Source: Garcia nutans
Taxonomy: Eukaryota > Streptophyta > Magnoliopsida > Malpighiales > Euphorbiaceae
DNA: 64,000 nt
Assembly (NCBI GenBank): GCA_947685225.1
Contig: CANTUV010000037.1
Coordinates: forward strand, 30,523,001 to 30,587,000
Reading direction: 5' to 3'
Shown here piece by piece: positions 33,068 to 43,985 of this stretch; position 1 is the stretch's first letter; each line of letters opens with the position of its first letter. The translations under genes were made by a program, and so were the position numbers. The notes under the pieces are model-generated. The model worked only from the letters and a program-made list of their open reading frames with translations, was not told the DNA's origin and ran no database searches.

Positions 33068-33177
33068 CCGCTGCATTGGCTCCATTTTGTGGTATTTGCG
33101 TGGAAAGCAGTTTGCACCTCTGCAGTACTCAGATAAAACGCTACATAGTTGTCAGAGCAGGGATCAAAGTATTAAAC
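33068..33177 (-). pseudogene. SCPL exon 5
   Basis: It reads FDPCSDNYVAFYLSTAEVQ and AFHANTTKWSQCSG, with conserved DPC and WSQCS cysteines. The core is open. The first three codons after the acceptor would contain TAA if the phase is 0. Confidence 0.78.
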
Positions 33178-33362
33178 CTGATAAGAATATTTTGAAGTCA
33201 TTTAGACTCTTAAATACTTACAAGGAGATGTAGAAATTGGTCTGAATTTTATCTAAGGTAGCCTGCAGATTCTTTGCTCTTCTCTTAAACCTCCATTATA
33301 TTTGAAATTCTAAAATACTATTGTAGGATATGTGTGAGATGCAATCATGCAACGAGACTTAC

Positions 33363-33600
33363 AGAACCAGCTGACACTTTGGGTGTCAAGGCACAGTGGA
33401 GCATAAATGTTATAAAAATCAATATGACCCTTCTCGTATAAGGCTTTCATTTTGGAGTTGTAGCACTTGTCAGACTGAACGTCCCCAGAGTAACAATACT
33501 TGTGGATGGCTTCATTTGTTTCATCTGACCTTAAAGCATGGGGTCCATAGATAATCAAATATTCCCATTCCATTTGTAAAATCATCAATCCATGCATTTC
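33363..33600 (-). pseudogene. SCPL exon 4 with a 1-nt insertion
   Basis: It starts GNAWIDDFTNGMGIFDYLWT. An extra C in ACCCCATGC shifts the frame, after which HALRSDETNEAIHKYC continues. The exon ends before GTAAGT. Confidence 0.82.
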
Positions 33601-33709
33601 CTATCTGAAATAATTAACCGCCATATGAAAATGTTAGGATTTGAAAAGTTATAATTACTCAAGTTAAAAAATTATTCCAAGGCAAAGAGACAATCCAGTT
33701 TAATTGAAC

Positions 33710-33974
33710 CTACCGCAATGCCTTTCAGGTTTATGGTATAATTTACTTTCTTGTTGTTCTGCAGAATTGTGTGCGCTAGCTGAGGTAAATAATGACCGGC
33801 ATAACTCTCTCCAGCTATAAAGCAATCCCTGGTCTTGTATTGTGGGAACCTCTCAAGCCAGTTGATAAGAAAAGTATAGGCATCGTTTGCTGTATTAGTA
33901 TCACCTGCACGGTCATAATCAGAAGGCGTCTTTGAATACGAGAAGCCTATCCCAGCAGGAGATTCCATTTGCCA
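33710..33974 (-). pseudogene. SCPL exon 3 (nucleophile Ser exon)
   Basis: It holds ESPAGIGFSYS and GESYAGHYLPQLA with the catalytic Ser, then LKGIAVG. The usual VANxxFLESPAG start is short by about 11 nt, which breaks the frame from exon 2. Confidence 0.85.
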
Positions 33975-34060
33975 CTGTCATTCATTTCTAAAATTGTAAG
34001 TATGTTTTGACTATGTTGCTGAAAATTTTTCAAAAATAAATGATGATCAAGACTGCTGAC

Positions 34061-34167
34061 CATTGTTCCCAGCATATTCGTTTCTGAAAAGTGTTTTTCC
34101 ATCGCTATTTACTCTGAATGGCCTAATTCCTCCATGGCTTCATACCCAAGAGAGGAACATCAACGTC
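34061..34167 (-). pseudogene. SCPL exon 2 with a nonsense codon and a 1-nt deletion
   Basis: Following acceptor TTAACAG, the expected GGPGCSSLGYGAMEELGPFR region reads with TGA in place of the Gly codon before CSSLGYEAMEELG. One base is then missing at GGCC-ATTC. The remainder (VNSDGKTLFRNEYA) is recognisable. Confidence 0.82.
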
Positions 34168-35168
34168 CTGTTAATCCAAAAGATCATTTTTCTTGAGTAC
34201 AGTTCTGAATTAAAAACAACTACGAAGGTTGCATTTGATAACTGTAATGGAATGTCATGTAATCAAATTTTTTTTAAGCAAAAAAAGTTAAAAATATACT
34301 AGATGTATTTGAGTAAGTTAACTCTGTTAAAGCATATACCAAATATAGCCTAAAGATTGTAAAGATTGTGTTTGCGAACACGAATAATGAAAGCATTGTA
34401 AAAGTGTTGGGCACTTGAAAGGTAAATTTAGTGATGCACTAGTTAGAAAAACTGAATAAATTATAATAGAAATAGCTAAAAGACGTAGGAATAAACCTAA
34501 ATTGACTTGAAACAAGTGATCCAAAATGATCTTTTTGCTCTACATTTATAAGAGAAAATAACCCCGAATTGAATGGGTGGAAAAAAAAAATTCATATAAC
34601 CTACCCTAATTAACTTGAGATTAAGGCTTTGTTGTTATTGTTGATAAGTTCAATTATTAAATGACTGTTTGATTGAATTTGATTAATGACATCCAAATAA
34701 TTAACATAAACGATAAACCAATCAATTGTTAGAACAAAGAGCTAAGGCATCTAGAATTTGGAATGCTTCATAAACTAGACAATTGTAGCAGAGAAGGAGA
34801 CAAAGACTAATAAGATGATAAATAACACAAGGAAATAAAGCGGGTCATAAAAAAACAACTATATTCCAAGAGAGTAATGCCAAAATTGACTGATTCAACA
34901 TCTATCTTTGATTCCAAATAAACCACCTGCATATGGTGATGCCATGGGGTCTATGTCGCAATACCAATGGTTAGCTCGAAATTACAAGTATTTTGGATAC
35001 TAAAATTCTGATCATGATGAAATAGGAACTGTGATATGCATAATCCATTCTCCGGCTAACATAATATTTGTTATGTTTTAGGAGAATTCGATAAAAATGC
35101 TAAATAGGAGCAAAACGATAGAGATATCTAAATTATGGCGAAATATGGATAATAAGCTTGTAAACACT

Positions 35169-35311
35169 TATTAGATAGAGATGTATCCTTTGTAGAGATA
35201 AATGTTAAAAGTTGTTAGTATAGCTGTACCGTAACAAACCTTATCTTGTAAAGGTTATTTATACCCATGTTTACAGTTTTAATAATATATACTTTTCTTG
35301 CCTACTGTTCA
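35169..35311 (+). repeat. 5' LTR of Copia B (143 bp)
   Basis: It starts TATTAGATAG and ends CTACTGTTCA, directly before the PBS. All 143 positions agree with the 3' LTR by eye. It begins with TA instead of the usual TG in both copies. Confidence 0.93.
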
Positions 35312-35325
35312 TGGTATCAGAGCCC
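35312..35325 (+). other. Primer binding site of Copia B
   Basis: TGGTATCAGAGCCC begins immediately after the LTR and matches the initiator-Met tRNA primer site. Confidence 0.93.
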
Positions 35326-35357
35326 ACTAGGGTTTAAACACTTTTTTTCTTTTCAAT

Positions 35358-36881
35358 ATGTCTACGGCCTCTGCTCTTGATGAGTCTTCTTCTTCTCCTT
35401 CTGTTATTTCCTCTTCCTCTTCTTCGATTATCTCAGATTCTTTGAACACTATACCCAATGTTTCTCATCAGCTTCATGTTAAGCTTACTCCTCTTAATTA
35501 TGTTCTTTGGAAGACACAGATGCTACCTTTACTGCGTGGCTATAATCTTGATCGACATATCGACAAGAATTATGTTCCGCCGACATCTACCCTGGCGAAT
35601 TCTGAACCCAATCCAGCTTATGTTGTCTGGTTTCGTGAGGATCAGATCGTCATGAGTTGGCTTAATTCTTCTCTTTCTGAAGCTTTGTTGTCTAATTCCG
35701 TTGGTGCTCTGTCTGCTTTGGAGATTTGGATACGGTTAGAGCATAGTTTTGCGGCTGGGAATGCTGCACAGGTGCGTCATTTAAAGCATGCAATACATCA
35801 CTTGGAACGAAGTACAGATTCAATTGAAGTCTATATGCAGCGAGCAAAACATCTCAGTAATCAATTGCTTGCTCTTAATAGTCCGATTTCAAGCGATGAT
35901 CTTGTTGGAGCTATTCTTGATGGGTTAGGACCGGACTATCGTCCTTTTGTGCGTTCTATTGAAGCAACATTACAGATGCCCTCTTATGATGAGTTGTTTG
36001 GTTTACTGCTGACCGAAGAATTACAACAGAAAAAGTATGAGAATACTGGTTCTCCAATGACTGTGTTGTATACCACGCGTACACAACAGCCTGCGATGGG
36101 CTCCTACAATTCAAATAGCCGGGGACGGCGTGGTGGTCGCGGTAGTCGAGGTGGTAGGAATGGTGGTCGTTTTCAGAATTATCAGATGTCTGCTGCTCAA
36201 ACACAGTATTCACCAGGTCCGTTTTTGAGTTCTGCTACTTGTTATAACTGTAATGGCTCGGGTCATGTTGCTAGATTGTGTCCAAGTCAACGCCGAACAG
36301 TTTTGCCATCACCACAAGCTTACCATACAATTTCGGCTCCTGTTAATTCAACTCAGCCTTGGAATTCTGTTTCAAATTCACAAGGGTTTCGTCCACAGCA
36401 GCAGCCTTGGATAGTTGATACTGGTGCTACGCATCATCTTACAGGTTCTCCTGGAAACTTGACAATTGATTCTGAATACACAGGACCGGATGAAGTAACA
36501 ATAAGCAACGGTAATACAATTCCCATCACTCATGTCGGCAGTACAATGTTGCACAGTAATCATGATTTTCGTTTGAGCAATATTTTATTTTCCCCTCATT
36601 CTCCATTTAGTTTGCTGTCAGTTCTTAATTTTACAAATGATAATCAAGTCTCACTTGAGTTCTTTCCTGATTGCTTTCTTATCAAGGATATCCCCACGAG
36701 GAGGGTCCTTCACAAAAGCCCGGTTGAGCAAGGTCTTTATAAACTATCAGCATCGAGTCTTCCGACTGCTGCTGTGCATCATATTTCTTTTCGGTCTTGG
36801 CATTCTCGCTTGGGTCATGCTCATGATGGAGCTGTCTTGTCAACCTTGAAACATAATAATATTGTTTTTTTCTTCCAGTAA
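35358..36881 (+). pseudogene. gag: Gag-protease part of the Copia B polyprotein (frame lost at about 36870)
   Basis: After a Ser-rich start comes the copia gag core (LTPLNYVLWKTQM), a Gly/Arg-rich stretch, a CCHC knuckle CYNCNGSGHVARLC (near residue 295) and the aspartic protease WIVDTGATHHLTG (near 350). The integrase zinc region starts with RSWHSRLGHAHDG. The frame then runs out at a TAA after a run of seven T (36865-36871). In this lineage gag and pol are normally one ORF. Confidence 0.9.
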
Positions 36882-39519
36882 AAAAGAACTATGTTCATCT
36901 TGCTGTGTTAGTAAGTCACATCGTTTACCATTCTCTTTGTCTAGTTTCAATGCTTCTGCTCCGCTTGAACTCATTTGTTCAGATGTATGGGGTCCTTCCC
37001 CTGTTCCTTCGATTAATGGAAATCGTTATTATGTTCTTTTTTATGATCATTTCAGTAAATATACGTGGTTATATTGTCTCAAACGAAAATCTGATGTGTT
37101 GTCTACATTTATTAAGTTTCGAAAATTTGTTGAAACTTTCTTTGGACGACAGATTAAAATGTTTCAATGTGATTGGGGAGGAGAATTTAGATCTCTTGCT
37201 ACATACTTGGCTGATAATGGGATTTCACTACGTTTATCTTGTCCATATACGCCTCAGCAAAATGGTTGTGCTGAGCGTAAGCATAGGCATGTTGTGGAGA
37301 CTGGTTTGGCTATGTTGAATTTTGCTACTTTACCATTGGTTTACTGGGATTTTGCCTTTGAAACTGCAGCTTATGTGATTAATAGGATAGTTACTCCTTT
37401 GATACACAAATCACCTTATGAAAAGTTATTTGAAACTTTGCCTGATTTGTCTTGTCTTCGTATTTTTGGATGTCTTTGCTATCCTTATTTGCGACCATAT
37501 AATAAACATAAGCTAGAAAATCGGTCTTCACCGTGTATTTTTCTTGGATACAGTATGGTGCACAAAGGGTACAAGTGCTATGATATTTTGGCAAAACGTT
37601 TGTATATATCAAGACATGTGATATTTGATGAAAACAGTTTTCCTTTTGAATCTCTTACAGTACAGGTTAATAATATTCCTAAGTATGTGCAGTCAAGTCA
37701 AGGTATTCTTGGGCCGCCACCAATTCATTTAATTCCACCCACTTCTTCTCCAACTTCACAGAATGTTACTTCTCCTACTGAGATTGTTCCTATTGCGTCG
37801 GGTTCTGACACAGAGCCACTGCCTGCTCCTGTTTCGGTTTTGTCTGAGATGCAAGTATCTTCAATTGTTCCATCAGATCGGTCTGGTTTGGTTCTTCCTC
37901 TCCCAGCACCACAAGGAAATATTCATCCGATGTTAACAAGGTTGAAGACAGGACATTCCAAGCCTAGAGTATTTTTGGCAATTACGCCACCTCTACAACC
38001 TGCCACGGTTACAGAAGCAAAACGTTATAAAGAATGGCGTGAGGCGCTTGAAAATGAGATTAATTCATTAATTCAGCTTGGGACTTGGGAGCTTGTTGAA
38101 CAACCACCAAACGCTAATGTCATCGGCTGCAAATGGGTGTTTAAAGTCAAGGAAAATTCAGATGGTTCTTTAGACCGCTACAAGGCACGGCTTGTTGCAA
38201 AAGGATTTCACCAACGCCCGGGGGTAGATTTTGGTGAAACGTTTTCGCCAGTTGTGAAACCAGTGACAGTTCGGTTGGTCTTAAGTTTGGCTGTTTCGCA
38301 AAAATGGTTAGTAAAACAATATGATGTGTCTAATGCATTTTTACATGGTCAGTTAGACGAACCAGTCTATATGCAGCAGCCTCCAGGATTTGTCGAAGAT
38401 ACAAAGCCAAACCATGTTTGCAGACTTCGAAGGTCCTTGTACGGTTTAAAACAGGCTCCGCGTCAATGGAACAACTGTCTAAAGGAAGCTCTTCTTCAGT
38501 TTGGTTTTCTGCAGTCCAAACTTGATACTTCTCTATTTATCTTTCGACGAGATAGTGAAGTGCTTTATTGCTTGACGTATGTTGATGATTTGCTCATAAC
38601 AGGAACTAGTGAAGCTTTGGAAAAAGAGTTGCAGCGTCACTTGACACTGAAATTTTTGCTTAAAGACTTGGGACGGTTACACTATTTTTTGGGTATACAG
38701 GCACATTGGCATAATGGTTCGTTACTCTTAACTCAGCAGAAGTATGTTTTGGATTTATTAAAGCGAGTTAAAATGGACAATTCTAAATCTATGGCTACGC
38801 CACAAGCAACAGGTTCTAAAGTACAACGCTCTTCTTTTGAATTTGATGATCCCACGTTATACCGAAGTACCATTGGCAGCTTATTGTATCTTCTATTCAC
38901 ACGACCTGAGATTTCATTTACAGTGAATAGATTAGCCCAATATATGCATCGGCCGGCTAATGAACATTGGCAAGACGTGAAGCGTGTCCTTCGTTATTTA
39001 CAGGGCACAACTGAATATGGATTGCTTCTTCGGCCATCGTCTATTTGTGAAATATCTGCATATAGTGATTCAGATTGGGCGGGCAGCATCGAGGATCGGA
39101 AGTCTACTACCGGTTTTGCTATTTATCTTGGTCGGAACCTAGTCTCTTGGACGTCTAAGAAGCAGCGCAGTGTTTCGCGTTCTTCCACGGAAGCAGAATA
39201 TCGCGCTATTGCAAACACAACTTCTGAAGTACTTTGGATTAGAAACTTGCTGCAAGAGTTGGGTGTTCAACCTCGTATACCTGTCCTTTGGAGTGATAAC
39301 TTGGGGGCTACAGCTCTTACAGTAAATCCAGTATATCATAGCAGGATGAAACATGTCCAAATAGATGTACATTTTGTGCGTGATAGAGTTCAGGCTAAAG
39401 AGATTCAGGTACGCTATATTTCTACGAAAGATCAAATTGCAGATATTTTCACTAAGCCATTATCTAAGCTGCGTTTTCAGCAATTACGTGCCAAGTTGAC
39501 TATCTTTCCCCATCGATAG
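36862..39519 (+). pseudogene. pol: Integrase-RT-RNase H part of the Copia B polyprotein
   Basis: It continues the polyprotein in the +1 frame; there is no ATG start of its own at this point. CSSCCVSKSH completes the integrase zinc region. Integrase shows CSDVWGPSP, QCDWGGEF (Trp replaces the usual Asn after the second Asp) and NGCAERKHRH. RT has DVSNAFLHG and catalytic YVDDLLITG. RNase H has YSDSDWAGS and SSTEAEYRA. It ends normally at a TAG before the PPT. Restoring one base in the T run would link it to gag, so either the copy is dead or the indel is a sequencing error. Confidence 0.9.
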
Positions 39520-39527
39520 TTCAACTT

Positions 39528-39536
39528 GAGGGGGTG
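39528..39536 (+). other. Polypurine tract of Copia B
   Basis: The TTGAGGGGGTG stretch sits just before the 3' LTR, a few bases after the pol stop. Confidence 0.8.
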
Positions 39537-39679
39537 TATTAGATAGAGATGTATCCTTTGTAGAGATAAATGTTAAAAGTTGTTAGTATAGCTGTACCGT
39601 AACAAACCTTATCTTGTAAAGGTTATTTATACCCATGTTTACAGTTTTAATAATATATACTTTTCTTGCCTACTGTTCA
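39537..39679 (+). repeat. 3' LTR of Copia B (143 bp)
   Basis: It is identical to 35169-35311 and is followed at once by the ACACT duplication. SCPL intron sequence, then exon 1, continue beyond it. Confidence 0.93.
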
Positions 39680-39714
39680 ACACTAAACATGCATCATTGT
39701 TATACGCACAGTAC

Positions 39715-40087
39715 CTCCATTGAGGCACAGGACCAAAGGCTTGGTTGAAGGGTTTAGTGGGGATTCTACAAAATAATAGAACAGTGCTCTTCCAGCCTTT
39801 GGATCAACAGTAACATAACCAGAGTATTGGTCGAAATCCACATTATCAGGTTGGCCAGGCAAGGCTACAATCTTGTCGGCTTGCATCAACCCATCTTGGG
39901 GCTGAATATGCTGAACAGGGTATTCTTTAGTGACATGTAGTTCAGGCCAAGAATGTGGACTTGCAGGATTTATTGACCTTCTTGAATTGAGCAATTTTTC
40001 GAGGCTATCGGCTCGATTGGCTTCAGAAAATGTAGGCACTAATGCCAATAGGCAATAAGAAAGAAAAATCAATTTTATTTGTTTCAT
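39715..40087 (-). pseudogene. SCPL exon 1 (signal peptide and N-terminus)
   Basis: The ATG at 40085-40087 opens a hydrophobic signal peptide (LIFLSYCLLALVP) with probable cleavage after FSEA, then a mature region to GYVTVDPKAGRALFYYFVES and PLVLCLNGG at the GTACTG donor. It is open throughout. On its own it gives a 124-codon start of the protein. Confidence 0.85.
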
Positions 40088-41169
40088 TATTATGTCTTTG
40101 CCTTGTTAGAATAGTGGTGGGCTCTCTCTCAAAATTGCCTCATAAATAGCTCAAGTGGGTAACCTTCTGTGATGTAATTGTTTTGTTTTCTAGTGATTGG
40201 GGTAGTATCTTTTTTCATTATTATTCTTTAATTGAGAATGTTATATAATTCAAACTTAATATAAAAAGGAATCAAACTTGAAACTTTTTGGCTTTCAGGA
40301 CTTTAACTTTGGTCTTATCAGTAGACAAAAGTATCGTTGGCCTTTGAGTGGTATCTTTGAACAACTAATGATCGATTGCTTAATGACTTAATCTGTAATA
40401 GTTTATGCAGAAATTCAAACTCGCTGGCTACTATTGGACTGATTTGCAATTGGAAAATTTACATTAATATTATACCGTAACCTTTTAACTTTTTATTTTA
40501 AAAAATACTATACAAATTATAGTTTTAATATATTAAAAACATAAAATATGCCTCTATGTATATTAAAAATATGTACTAAATTCAATTCTGTCATATATAT
40601 CAGGAAGCCAATTTTACAGTTGACTGTCTAGCAAATCAAGTAAAGAATTTTTCAAGATACAAATGTTAATTTCTTAGTGGTTTTTCAACTCGTTTTGAGT
40701 AATTGTAATGTTTTTTCATGCAAAGTTATTGGTAGTGGCAGAATCTGAAATAAAATGAAGGGGGAATGGAATTTATCAAGTAAAAAAAAATTCTAGACGA
40801 ATGAAAAATAAAATTGAAGATTAATATTAAAGTAAAATTTAGATTTTTGTTATAAATTTAAAAAAAAAAATTCTATCAAAATTTTATACTATTTATTAAA
40901 TTTTTTACATATATTTTCATTTCAATTATTAGATCTATTAATTAATTTATAATATTTCATTAAATACTATTTCAAATAAGAATATTACTTTTATCCAATT
41001 CATAATTAAATAATAATATTTTAATATTAACCTAAATATCTAATTATAAAACTCTAAACACTCACTAATTAAAATAAAAAGAAATATATACGGTAAAAAA
41101 TTAATATATATATATATAATATAAATACATAATCATGAAATTTTAAATATTTACTAATTAAAAAATATA
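40088..41169. other. SCPL upstream region, AT-rich, no gene
   Basis: This would hold the SCPL promoter. A weak TATA-like CTATTTAT on the minus strand lies near 40142-40149, about 55 bp before the ATG. The rest is AT-rich with no ORF or repeat that I can name. Confidence 0.4.
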
Positions 41170-41625
41170 TGAAACACCCCCGTACCCCATATACGTATAC
41201 CGCATACACCTAAACAATACGTGATATACGTATAGAGAATATAAGGGCGTCACAGTCCATTTTAAACAAGCCAACCCATCCTTAAATATAAAATCAAAGC
41301 ATCATTACTAAAATCTGAGTAAACTAAAAACATTTAACTTACATTATAGAAATCAATAGGGAAAACATTTCTCGTTAAAATACATATATAACATTAGTAC
41401 CCCAAAAGTTTATCTAAAACATTTGGTTAATAAGCAACGAAAAATGCAGCGGAATATACATATATTTACATTAAAATCAATAAGTACAAAAATATGAAAT
41501 TTATACATGCTGGCAGTTTGTCTCTGATCTTGATGCCCAAAACAACACTTCACAAGGAATCACAAATATAGACTCGACTCGGTCTAGCTGAACTCTCTGG
41601 CTCAACCGGATCTACCCTGTCACCT

Positions 41626-41663
41626 GTGCGATGAACCACAATCACGCTAAGCAAAAAGCTTAG
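41626..41663 (-). other. Twin hairpin in the Gypsy B 3' LTR
   Basis: CTAAGC pairs with GCTTAG (6 bp, 5-nt loop). The neighbouring GTGCGAT/ATCACGC stem keeps five Watson-Crick pairs, one G-T and one mismatch. Confidence 0.7.
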
Positions 41664-42694
41664 TGGTACAAACTTTGATTCAATATAGATCAATGCGACG
41701 CTAATACACGATACATATGAATATATCAACTCATTACATTGTAACTCAATATATTAATCATTTGTATCACATTTCATAATTCACATTTAATCAAAAATAA
41801 ACATGGGCCCAAAAAGAATCTAATATGCTATTCAAAGTTCAGAGTTACTGCTTTGATCCATAATGACACATTGTGTCTAGCCCTGTAGGCAATATATATA
41901 TCCATGGATAATGTAACAGCCCTAGTCTCTTGGACCTCAACCCAGCTAGACCCTTAGGCCCCAGTATCTTGGTCCTCAACCCGGCTAGACTGCTATAGTT
42001 TTTGAGGCTTACGACCCAGTCTTTTCACCCCAAAAAATCACATTTATCAGCTGGGCTTGGCTTACGACCGGTCTTTTCACCTGCCCAGCAATTCATAGAC
42101 AAGCCGCCAAACCCAAAACTCTGAAAATTGAATAACATACTAGGCACACAACTTATTAATTTATCTCATTATCGAATACTTTCATAATTCATTTCTCATT
42201 TCATTTCTCATAATCAAACTAGGCTCATTTCCTTATTATATCATCATTTTTCTCACCTTTCTCATTCTTCTCTTTTGTATCAATATCAATTTGTTACATT
42301 ATGATTTCACATGTCTTACCATATTATTCCATATTTCTTTTCATATACACTACATTACTCAATTGCATTGATACGTCAACATAATTCACATTATGCATAT
42401 CATAACATATAACTCATTCATCAACAATGTATCAATTAACTTAACACATTTCTCAACTAAACGTGTTAAGTTCCAATGTCATGTAAATGTATGCAATAAT
42501 TCAAAGTTTGTACTTACCTCTTAAAGCAACAACACCACTCTATCAACTTCCTCTTCCAAAATATCCCTCAAACCTTGGCTAGGGTAACTCAATTCTCTTC
42601 AAAACCTAATCCAAAGGTGATTATAAATACTCACTTAGTGTTACGCATAAGAAAATAAGGATAAGAACTATCTAGGGCAAACTCTACACTTGAC

Positions 42695-43110
42695 ACGCTC
42701 AACAACACGGGCGTGTCCCTGACCGTGCCCTAAACCCATAAAATAGAAGCTTTGACACGCTCAGTGACATGGGCGTATCATTGCACGTGTCAATTCTCCT
42801 CCAACACAGAAGCTATGACATGCTCAGTGACATAGGCGTATCATTAGACGTGTCAATACTATTACTACACAAAAGCTGTGACACGCTCAGTGACATGGGC
42901 GTATCACTGGACGTGTCAATCTTCCAACAACACATAAGCTGTGACACGCTCAGTGACATGGGAGTGTCACTGGACGTGTCAATCTTCCAACAACACAGAA
43001 GCTATGACACGCTCAGTGACATGGGCGTGTCACTGGACGTGTCACCAATCCAGAAAATAGAACCAATGACACGCTCAAAGACATGGCCGTGTTAATGGGC
43101 GTGTCAGGCC
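42695..43110 (-). repeat. 63-bp tandem cassette of GACACG/CGTGTC motifs
   Basis: About six units run GACACGCTCAGTGACATGGG, then a GACGTGTCA, then a less conserved spacer ending 'acacagaagct'. The 63-bp period keeps one frame open and creates a 108-codon repetitive frame (42769-43095) with no other sign of a gene. Confidence 0.85.
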
Positions 43111-43971
43111 AAAATCCCTGAAATCGACACCAAAATGCCACATCCAACAAACATCTTTCTTTTACCCTTTTTCACTCCGAATAAACTTAACCAAAACCAT
43201 CAATATACCATATGAACTTGAATAAACATCAAAACAACTCAATTACAAACATCACAACACAATCACAACCATATATCACAACTCAAAGTCACAACACCCA
43301 CAACTCTTGTCTCTTTCACCGAACTTAACCCTTTTCTCTTTGATCCAACCCCACAATCAAAATTAACAAAACAAAACAACCTCAACCATACCAAATCAAC
43401 CATAAACACATCTACAACAACCAATCCAACAAACCCAAAAATACAAACTCAATAGAAAACAAAGAAACAAGTTGGAAACTTACCAAAAGTGAAGAAAATC
43501 CTTAAAACTCCAACTTGATCTCTTGAAATTCTTCAATTCCTTGAGTTTGGAAGCAACAAAATCTCTCCCTCTTGAAGATGTTGGTGATGGCCGGCCAAAG
43601 AAGAAAGAAGAAGAAGAAGATGAAGCAAAGTCAAACCACACTCTTTACACCAAACACTTTCCCCAAATCACTCTCCACCAAGCAATTAACAATATAATAT
43701 AAACCCACTTATATCATCTTCCACTATCTCTAATATAATAATATATTAAATCAAATATCCATTACCACTATCTTATATAATTAAAATATCTCTTTAGACC
43801 AAATAAGCTATAGATTTGTATATATATTGTATATATCTTTATATATACAACATATACACACTCCTTCCTCTTATCTTCTCACTTAATTAAACATACACTT
43901 AAAATCATTTAATTCAATTTAACAATTAACATTTCCAAAAAAAATTCTAGGGTACCACTTGGGATATTACA

Positions 43972-43985
43972 ATTCTCCTCCTCTA
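43972..43985 (-). other. Polypurine tract of Gypsy B
   Basis: On the minus strand, TAGAGGAGGAGAAT directly precedes the LTR start TGTAATATCC. It overlaps the stop codon of the polyprotein. Confidence 0.8.

Larger units (their letters stand above)
35169..39679 (+). mobile_element. Copia B: recent RE1-type Ty1-copia element in SCPL intron 1
   Basis: The element is complete: two identical 143-bp LTRs, PBS, gag-pol, PPT, and target duplication ACACT on both sides (35164-35168, 39680-39684). Short LTRs, a UBN2-type gag and the pol sequence resemble the Arabidopsis RE1/Ale group. A single frame change in pol breaks the polyprotein. It is oriented opposite to the host gene. Confidence 0.95.
31887..40087 (-). 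pseudogene. Serine carboxypeptidase-like (SCPL, family S10) pseudogene, eight exon remnants
   Basis: This is the only host gene seen. The family are secreted or vacuolar alpha/beta-hydrolases that remove C-terminal residues or act as acyltransferases. Exon remnants (minus strand): 40087-39715, 34167-34061, 33974-33710, 33600-33363, 33177-33068, 32970-32906, 32446-32341, 32035-31887. The triad is still visible: Ser in GESYAGHYLP, Asp in GDIDGRVP, His in GAGHLVP. Lesions are a TGA in exon 2 at the PGC motif, a 1-nt loss later in exon 2, about 11 nt missing at the start of exon 3, and a 1-nt gain in exon 4. Copia B sits in intron 1. The WIDD and HALRSDE motifs suggest the carboxypeptidase II type. 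Boundaries were chosen from GT/AG and family alignment. Confidence 0.88.
41170..43971 (-). repeat. 3' LTR of Gypsy B (2,802 bp)
   Basis: In plus orientation it reads TGAAACACCCCC...GGGATATTACA; TGAAAC is a variant of the usual TGTAAC. It carries the twin hairpin (41626-41663), a decayed GTAACAG-type array (about 41910-42060) and a 63-bp tandem cassette (about 42695-43110). The inner end abuts the PPT. Confidence 0.88.

Noticed and set aside
36862..36885. Programmed frameshift between gag and pol in Copia B
   Set aside because: The break lies inside the integrase zinc region, not between gag and protease, and this lineage normally uses one frame; a homopolymer indel is simpler.
42769..43095. 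108-codon open frame in the Gypsy B left LTR
   Set aside because: It is created by 63-bp tandem repeats whose period is a multiple of three; nothing else suggests a gene.
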